DNA of 57,650 nt from the NCBI GenBank assembly GCA_023138875.1, contig JAGLOO010000017.1:1-57650 (forward strand). The letters run 5' to 3'. The stretch's first letter is position 1. Each line of letters begins with the position of its first letter. Below the pieces are notes generated by a model, which was not told the DNA's origin, did no database searches, and saw nothing but the letters and a program-made list of their open reading frames with translations. The translations under genes were made by a program, and so were the position numbers. Below, piece by piece: positions 52,056 through 57,650 of the stretch. This stretch comes from Bacteroidales bacterium (lineage in GTDB: Bacteria > Bacteroidota > Bacteroidia > Bacteroidales > GCA-2748055).

Positions 52056-53555
52056 ATGGCAAAAGATCGTATTTACATATTTGATACCACCCTCAGGGAT
52101 GGAGAACAGGTACCCGGTTGTCAATTGAACACCATTGAAAAGATTGAGGTTGCAAGGGCATTAGAGGAACTTGGAGTTGATGTTATAGAGGCTGGATTTC
52201 CCATCTCTAGTCCCGGAGATTTTAATTCGGTGGTGGAGATCAGCAAAGCAGTCACTGAGCCCATCATTTGTGCACTAACCAGGGCGGTAAAAAAGGACAT
52301 AGAAGTGGCAGCCGAATCCCTTAAGTTTGCCAAAAGACCCCGGATCCATACTGGTATTGGAACCTCATTCCATCACATTTACAATAAACTCAACAGCAAC
52401 CCGGAGGAGATCATCGAACGCGGAGTAGAAGCCGTGAAGTATGCAAAATCATTTGTGGAGGATGTTGAGTTTTATGCTGAGGACGCAGGCCGATCAGAAA
52501 ACAAATACCTGGCCAGGGTTGTGGAAGCCATGATCGATGCCGGTGCCACGGTTGTGAACATCCCTGACACCACGGGTTACAATTTGCCAGAAGAATATGG
52601 TAAAAAGATCAAATACCTGAAGGATCATGTATCCAACATTGATAAGGCGATCATATCCACACACTGCCACAATGACCTGGGTATGGCTACTGCAAATACG
52701 ATGAGTGGGATTATCAACGGAGCACGCCAGGTAGAGGTCACTATCAACGGCATTGGGGAGCGCGCTGGGAATACTTCTCTGGAAGAGATTGCCATGATAT
52801 TGAAAAGCAGGAAGCACCTGAACCTGCAGTCCAATATCAACGCCAGGAAGATCTATCGTACAAGCCGACTTGTATCTACCCTGATGCGCATGCCCGTTCA
52901 ACCCAATAAAGCCATTGTTGGCAGAAATGCTTTTGCTCACTCCTCTGGAATTCACCAGGATGGCGTATTGAAGAAGCGGGAGAACTATGAAATTATCAAT
53001 CCAAAAACGGTTGGGATCAATGAATCCTCGATCCTGCTATCAGCACGTAGCGGAAGGGCAGCATTGAAACACAGGCTGGCGAAACTGGGATATTCCTTCA
53101 GTAAGCCTGCACTGGATACCATCTATGAAGAGTTCCTCAAACTTGCCGACTCCAAGAAGGAAATTGTGGATGAAGACCTGAAGGTGCTGGCCGGAGCAAG
53201 TGCCAGGGATATAAAAAGGAATCTTTACCTCCATCATTTGCAGGTTATCTGTGGCAAAGGAACAACTCCTGTGGCCACAGTAAAACTGGAGTGGAACGGC
53301 AAATTTCATTCTGCCACTGCCGACGGGAATGGCCCTGTAGATGCTGCCATTAATGCGGTGAAGGATATCCTGAAACGAAAAGTAAGAATTGAAGAGTTCC
53401 TGATCCAGGCCATTACACGTGGCAGCGACGACCTTGGTAAAGTGCATATGCAGTTAGAACACAAAGGTGTGGTCTATTATGGATTTTCCGCATCTACAGA
53501 TATTATTACTGCGTCTGTAGAAGCTTTTATTGATGCCATGAACCAAATTGTATAA
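52056..53555 (+). CDS. leuA: 2-isopropylmalate synthase
   Basis: LeuA condenses 2-oxoisovalerate with acetyl-CoA, the first committed step to leucine. The 499-residue protein shows [12 protein letters not shown] at the N terminus, the metal-binding [25 protein letters not shown] and the C-terminal regulatory dimer domain (from about residue 385, with [14 protein letters not shown]) expected for leucine feedback. leuBCD are not adjacent. A strong hairpin follows the stop. Confidence 0.92.
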   Translation: MAKDRIYIFDTTLRDGEQVPGCQLNTIEKIEVARALEELGVDVIEAGFPISSPGDFNSVVEISKAVTEPIICALTRAVKKDIEVAAESLKFAKRPRIHTGIGTSFHHIYNKLNSNPEEIIERGVEAVKYAKSFVEDVEFYAEDAGRSENKYLARVVEAMIDAGATVVNIPDTTGYNLPEEYGKKIKYLKDHVSNIDKAIISTHCHNDLGMATANTMSGIINGARQVEVTINGIGERAGNTSLEEIAMILKSRKHLNLQSNINARKIYRTSRLVSTLMRMPVQPNKAIVGRNAFAHSSGIHQDGVLKKRENYEIINPKTVGINESSILLSARSGRAALKHRLAKLGYSFSKPALDTIYEEFLKLADSKKEIVDEDLKVLAGASARDIKRNLYLHHLQVICGKGTTPVATVKLEWNGKFHSATADGNGPVDAAINAVKDILKRKVRIEEFLIQAITRGSDDLGKVHMQLEHKGVVYYGFSASTDIITASVEAFIDAMNQIV

Positions 53556-53595
53556 CAGAGCAGTCGCACTCGATAAGTTTTTATTAATTCTGCTT

Positions 53596-53640
53596 CAATT
53601 ATCAGATCAATGCAACTAATTGGTCTGATAATTGTCTTTT
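53596..53640 (+). terminator. Terminator after leuA
   Basis: CAATTATCAGA (53596-53606) and TCTGATAATTG (53624-53634) form an 11-bp perfect stem with an inner CAAT/ATTG pairing, followed by TCTTTT. It lies about 40 bp after the leuA stop. The TTG that would extend the downstream receptor frame (53632) lies inside this stem, which argues for the later ATG start. Confidence 0.75.
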
Positions 53641-53667
53641 ATTGCATCTTCTAGTGATGCATTCCGG

Positions 53668-56004
53668 ATGTTGAGATCGCGATATATTAGTCTGTTTTTT
53701 AGCGTTTGCATTTCTTTCATTGCAATCGAAAGCTTTGGCAAGGTCATTGTCAGTGGTTATGTGCAGGATGCAGCCACTGGAGAGGAGCTGATTGGTGCCA
53801 ACGTGACTATCCTGGAAATTGGGAAAGGAACCATTACCAACACGTATGGGTATTACTCCCTGTCCCTTGATCCGGGTTCTTATACCCTGGTGTATTCCTA
53901 CATCGGGTATGTGGCCCAGAGGCAGTCCGTAAACCTGGATTCGGACATAGTACTCAATATTGAGCTGGGTGAATCGCTGCAGGAACTGGAAGAGGTGACC
54001 ATTACAGCAGAAGCAGGGAATGCAAACATTACCCGTGTGGAAACCGGATCGGTTCAATTACCCATACAATCTATCAGGAAGATTCCGGCATTGCTCGGTG
54101 AAGTGGATGTGATCAAGGCCATTCAGTTGCTGCCAGGGGTGCAGGTAACCAGCGAAGGTTCTTCTGGATTTAGCGTCAGGGGAGGGAGCCATGATCAGAA
54201 CCTGATCCTGCTGGATGAGGCTACTATATACAATGCATCGCATCTAATGGGCTTCTTCTCCGTTTTTAATAATGATGCCATCAAAGATGTAAAGCTATAC
54301 AAAGGGGACATCCCTGCCAGCTCAGGTGGACGCCTGGCATCCCTTCTGGATATTCGAATGAAAAATGGGAACAACAAACGATTCAGCGCCACCGGCGGAA
54401 TCGGTACCATATCAAGCCGGCTCACCCTCGAAGGACCTGTCTTTACTGAAAAGGCCTCCTTTCTGCTATCAGCCAGGCGTACCTATGCAGATATATTCCT
54501 GCCGCTGGCAAAAGATACGGCTGTACGAGATAACTCCCTCTTCTTTTTTGACCTGAACGGGAAACTGAATTACATGGTGAATGATAAAAACAGGATCTAT
54601 CTTTCAGGCTATTACGGTAAAGATGTGTTTGCTAATGATTTTGCCGGCATGTATTTTGGAAACCGCACCTTTACATTTCGATGGAACCATCTCTTCAGTA
54701 AAAAGCTGTTTAGCAATTTCACACTTGTTAATTCCCATTACTTCTATGATCTGGGTACCCCTGAAGGGGAGATCCCTTTTTTCAACTGGATCTCATTCCT
54801 TGAAGATTATGGTTTCAAAGGAGATTTTATCTGGTATCCGTCACCTGAACATACTTTCAGGTATGGATTATCCAGCTTCTATCATGTAATCAAACCCGGA
54901 TCTGTCACTGCCCGGGATCAGGATGGGAATGCTAATGAATCCGAATTATCGAATAACCTTGCCCTCGAAAACGGGATCTATTTCTCGGGAGAATCGAAAA
55001 TTGGGGACCGGTTTGCCATGCGATACGGACTCCGGTACTCCATGTTTCATAATGTGGGTGACGCCACAGTCTTTTCCTATAATGATGTATATGAGGTAGT
55101 TGATTCCACCTTCTATGAAAAAGGGGAGTTCTATAACCTGTATCATGGACTGGAACCCCGCATTGCGCTGAATTGCATGCTAAATGAAAGAAATTCTATC
55201 AAGGCCAGTTATTCCCGAAACCGCCAGTATTTGCAGATGGCCAGCAATTCTACCGCAGGAACTCCTCTGGACATATGGTTTCCGGCTTCTCCCAATATCG
55301 AACCGCAGATCTCCGACCAGTTAGCCATGGGCTATTTCAGGAATTCCCTTGATAACAGGATAGAATCGTCGGTGGAGCTATACTATAAAAAGATGACCAA
55401 TTCAATCGATTTCAGGGATCATGCACAATTGCTGTTAAATCCCCGGCTCGAAGGAGAATTGCGCATTGGGGATGCAACATCCTATGGAGCGGAGCTTTTT
55501 ATAAAATATGAGACCCCTCAATTATCCGGGTGGATTAGTTACACTTACTCAAAGATCACTCGCGATATTCCGGAGATCAATAATGGAATACCCTATCCTG
55601 CCCCTTACGAAAAACCCCATGATCTTGCGTTGGTCTTCAGCTATAACTTAACCGACAGGATTGGACTGGCAGCTAACTGGATCTATTCTACAGGGATTCC
55701 CTTTACCCTGCCATCCGGCAGGTATGAGGTACTGGGGAGCATCCTTCCTCTGTATACCGGAAGAAATGAATACAGGCTCCCTGATTATCACCGGTTGGAT
55801 GTGTCGGTTACTATTACTGGGAAAGAGAAGCCAGGAAGGAGATGGCAGAGTGAGTGGAATTTTTCCGTGTACAATGCCTACGCCAGGAAAAATATATGGA
55901 CCATTAATTTCATCCAGGACAATGATAATCCTGACCTGACCTATGCCGAGATGACCTACCTTTTTTCCATCATTCCGGCCATCACCTATAATTTTAAGTT
56001 CTAA
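53668..56004 (+). CDS. TonB-dependent outer-membrane receptor
   Basis: With the ATG at 53668 the protein has 778 residues: signal peptide (about 1-24), a carboxypeptidase-regulatory-like domain (VSGYVQDAATGEELIGANVT) and a plug domain (RKIPALLGEVDVIKAIQLLP, then GFSVRGGSHDQNLILLDEAT). The beta barrel ends with the aromatic-ended strand ITYNFKF. It imports an unknown ligand using TonB energy. The regulatory-like domain and the adjacent DUF4249-type lipoprotein (ATG overlapping the receptor stop) mimic SusC/SusD pairing. Confidence 0.93.
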   Translation: MLRSRYISLFFSVCISFIAIESFGKVIVSGYVQDAATGEELIGANVTILEIGKGTITNTYGYYSLSLDPGSYTLVYSYIGYVAQRQSVNLDSDIVLNIELGESLQELEEVTITAEAGNANITRVETGSVQLPIQSIRKIPALLGEVDVIKAIQLLPGVQVTSEGSSGFSVRGGSHDQNLILLDEATIYNASHLMGFFSVFNNDAIKDVKLYKGDIPASSGGRLASLLDIRMKNGNNKRFSATGGIGTISSRLTLEGPVFTEKASFLLSARRTYADIFLPLAKDTAVRDNSLFFFDLNGKLNYMVNDKNRIYLSGYYGKDVFANDFAGMYFGNRTFTFRWNHLFSKKLFSNFTLVNSHYFYDLGTPEGEIPFFNWISFLEDYGFKGDFIWYPSPEHTFRYGLSSFYHVIKPGSVTARDQDGNANESELSNNLALENGIYFSGESKIGDRFAMRYGLRYSMFHNVGDATVFSYNDVYEVVDSTFYEKGEFYNLYHGLEPRIALNCMLNERNSIKASYSRNRQYLQMASNSTAGTPLDIWFPASPNIEPQISDQLAMGYFRNSLDNRIESSVELYYKKMTNSIDFRDHAQLLLNPRLEGELRIGDATSYGAELFIKYETPQLSGWISYTYSKITRDIPEINNGIPYPAPYEKPHDLALVFSYNLTDRIGLAANWIYSTGIPFTLPSGRYEVLGSILPLYTGRNEYRLPDYHRLDVSVTITGKEKPGRRWQSEWNFSVYNAYARKNIWTINFIQDNDNPDLTYAEMTYLFSIIPAITYNFKF

Positions 56005-56867
56005 TGGCACGAAATAACAAATATCCAAAAGGAGTTTTGCTGGTTCTGGCCTTAATGGGATTTGCTGCCTGCACTGAGCTTATTGATATTGAACTTGATT
56101 CCACTTTTCAACGCCTGGTGGTATTCGGGACTGTCACATCCGACTCGGTCCGTCACCAGGTGCAATTGACCACTTCAAGTGATTATTTCTCCAACAGGCC
56201 TTCTCCGAAAGTGTCAGGGGCTCTGGTTGAACTTGAGTATGGAAACAATCTGGTCATCCTTGAGGAGCATGATACAATTCCAGGTTTATACCGTACACCT
56301 GCCGCTTTCCGAGGTGAACCTCAAACCACTTACCACCTCCATATCAGTCAGGTGGATGCGGATGGGGATGGTGCTGATGAATCCTATTATGCAGAGAGTA
56401 CCATGCCCTCCGGCCTGAAGCTCGATTCCATCAGGCTGACCTATTTCAAATCCCCTTTCTTTTCAGGGTACCAGGTATTTATGTATGCATTGGATCCACC
56501 TACCAGGGAATGGTACAGTTTTAAGATATGGAAGAATAGTGATCTTTTAACCGACACATTATCAAAGTATTCCATTCAGAGCGATGACTTCTACAATGGA
56601 TCTTATATTTATGGGCTCCCTGTGGGATTTCTAATGGATGAAGATCCCCGTGAGGCCCTCATGCCAGGTGATACGGTCACCTTAGAACTGAATAGTATTG
56701 ATCTGGATTACTATAACTTCATTGTGGATGCTCAGCTGGAGATTATGGGCAACAACCCGCTCTTTTCCGGTCCCGCTGCCAATGTGCGATCCAACATCGA
56801 TAACCAGGGTAAAGGTATTTTCACTGCCTATCCGGTTCAGAGGGTATCCGCAATTCTTTCAGAATAA
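56004..56867 (+). CDS. DUF4249-type lipoprotein
   Basis: A 287-residue protein with a lipoprotein signal: hydrophobic residues 10-21, then GFAAC with lipidated C23. The mature part starts TELIDIELDSTFQRLVVFGTV and is beta-rich, in the manner of DUF4249 proteins that accompany TonB receptors in Bacteroidota. It overlaps the receptor stop by 1 bp, so the two are translationally coupled and probably work together at the outer membrane. The ligand is unknown. Confidence 0.85.
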   Translation: MARNNKYPKGVLLVLALMGFAACTELIDIELDSTFQRLVVFGTVTSDSVRHQVQLTTSSDYFSNRPSPKVSGALVELEYGNNLVILEEHDTIPGLYRTPAAFRGEPQTTYHLHISQVDADGDGADESYYAESTMPSGLKLDSIRLTYFKSPFFSGYQVFMYALDPPTREWYSFKIWKNSDLLTDTLSKYSIQSDDFYNGSYIYGLPVGFLMDEDPREALMPGDTVTLELNSIDLDYYNFIVDAQLEIMGNNPLFSGPAANVRSNIDNQGKGIFTAYPVQRVSAILSE

Positions 56868-56872
56868 AAAAA

Positions 56873-56911
56873 GAGACTGTCTCAATTGGATGATGTTTCT
56901 GAGACAGCCTC
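56873..56911. terminator. Hairpin terminator between convergent genes
   Basis: GAGACTGTCTCA (56873-56884) pairs with TGAGACAGCCTC (56900-56911) with one mismatch, preceded by an A-run that would be a U-tract for the opposite strand. It lies between the DUF4249-type gene and the convergent last gene. It shares the 10-mer GGCTGTCTCA with the rnpB terminator. Confidence 0.7.
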
Positions 56912-56935
56912 GTGTTGGTGAACATAAACGGTCGG

Positions 56936-57650
56936 TTAGTAAATGCCAACCTGGCGCTTATTTTTTACAATGATTTCAGGAATACCGTCGAATGTGGTGA
57001 TCAGACCCGTGATGGTCATGTGCTCTCCCAGGAAGTACCGTTCCGGTCTCCAACTGAAACGTCTTGCAACATTTCCTGGCAATACAACAGTGAACTGCTG
57101 ATATGGGTAGTCTCCGCCAAAGAACAACAGGTAATCATCGGTCTCTTTATTATGCCAGGTGGCATAGACCCGTCCGTATACCATTGCCACCTCACCAAGG
57201 TTGTATTTTGCATCAAACACTGACATGGTCTGGATCGAGTAGCCATACTTATATCTCCAGGTATAGTGCGGGTACCATCTCCGGTAGTTCCTGTACATAT
57301 TCCTTGTCCAATAAATGTTATTGTATGTGGGATAGTACAGTACGTGGTAATTGTGCACGTAGGTATCGTGATGGTAATGAAACTTCACTTTTCGTGTAGG
57401 ATAGGCATAATGGTAATGATTTCCCCCGTAATAATGCATGGTTGAATACTTATTGACTTTGGTGTTGGCAGACCGGTTGTGCTTAACATATACTTTGGAA
57501 TCGGCTTTCCTGTAATTACTCTTCGGATTGTATGGGGTACTGATACTTACAGGTTTCCTATTTCTGTAAGCAGTACCTCCATTCCTGGATGTACCGGAAT
57601 GTGTATTTGCATTCCTCTGCACTTGCTGCTTCTGTACCTGGCGGGCAGGT
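56936..57650 (-). CDS. His/Tyr-rich protein, 5' end beyond window
   Basis: The frame is open to the window edge; a GTG at 57622 exists, but the upstream codons continue in the same Gln-rich style, so the true start lies outside. The visible 237 residues begin basic and Gln/Asn/Arg-rich, then are very rich in Tyr and His (HYHYAYPTRKVKFHYHHD). They end in an ordered domain (FTVVLPGNVARRFSWRPERY, then FLGEHMTITGLITTFDGIPE) that may be OB-fold-like. No family was recognised. It is probably exported or surface-associated; that is inference from composition. Confidence 0.7.
   Translation of the reverse strand, partial: PARQVQKQQVQRNANTHSGTSRNGGTAYRNRKPVSISTPYNPKSNYRKADSKVYVKHNRSANTKVNKYSTMHYYGGNHYHYAYPTRKVKFHYHHDTYVHNYHVLYYPTYNNIYWTRNMYRNYRRWYPHYTWRYKYGYSIQTMSVFDAKYNLGEVAMVYGRVYATWHNKETDDYLLFFGGDYPYQQFTVVLPGNVARRFSWRPERYFLGEHMTITGLITTFDGIPEIIVKNKRQVGIY

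Noticed and set aside
53632-53667. TTG start extending the TonB receptor
   Set aside because: The TTG lies within the stem of the leuA terminator and the later ATG gives a clean signal peptide.

Overview
The window reads as chromosomal DNA of an anaerobic or facultative member of the Bacteroidota, most likely near Bacteroidales/Marinilabiliales. Supporting signs are promoters of the form TTTG-N19/20-TAnnTTTG, a complete Bat (aerotolerance) operon, an alpha/beta-fused 2-oxoacid dehydrogenase E1, a long Bacteroidota-type QueA, a TonB-dependent receptor followed by a DUF4249-type lipoprotein, and rnpB. No rRNA, tRNA, CRISPR array or insertion sequence was seen. The assignment rests on gene families, not on a marker-gene comparison.

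Layout. Positions 1-1750 hold AT-rich gene-cassette DNA: a 1584-bp unit (167-1750) carries an AbrB-like gene and a creatininase-family gene and ends in an attC-like site. Its outer 7-mers are exactly complementary, as expected for an integron cassette. A tyrosine recombinase (1917-2765) lies beside it. Positions 2969-7645 carry housekeeping genes: a TPR protein, a phosphosulfolactate-synthase-like protein, a DUF368 lipid-carrier transporter, aroE and truA. Positions 7794-16462 are a nine-gene MoxR-DUF58-BatA/B/C/D/E operon behind a recognisable promoter. Positions 16508-18873 are a three-gene set matching the anaerobic homocysteine-forming system (DUF39, NIL-ferredoxin, UPF0280), followed by a possible 33-residue membrane peptide. 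Then come acylphosphatase, a PAS/GAF sensor divergent from a lone receiver, prfC, a C69 peptidase, threonine aldolase, queA, rnpB, a lolA-like gene, kdsA, rarA, an outer-membrane-type protein, a YfcC-type transporter, a TPR histidine kinase and a Rel protein with a degenerate hydrolase site.

Positions 38286-44880 form a DNA-damage module: dnaE (short) and dinB in one operon, divergent from a LexA-like XRE/S24 repressor across two tandem 15-bp palindromes, with LON-domain and SRAP-domain genes next to it. The 917-bp gap after this (44881-45797) contains the most striking unexplained object. It is an apparent independent noncoding transcript of about 425 nt (about 45070-45494) with a consensus promoter, many UUCG/UACG/GNRA-capped hairpins, a long-range closing helix and an intrinsic terminator.

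The right end holds a serine beta-lactamase-like hydrolase, an unknown two-domain protein with GYETR and DCTSMSQR motifs, the E2 and fused E1 of a branched-chain-type 2-oxoacid dehydrogenase, a flavodoxin, leuA, a TonB-dependent receptor, a DUF4249-type lipoprotein and a 5'-truncated His/Tyr-rich gene running off the edge.

Functionally the window joins envelope biology (Bat, kdsA, LolA-like, DUF368, TonB receptor), sulfur and amino-acid metabolism (DUF39/NIL/UPF0280, phosphosulfolactate synthase, aroE, leuA, ltaE), stress and signalling (Rel, histidine kinase, PAS sensor) and DNA-damage tolerance (dnaE-dinB-S24, SRAP, rarA).
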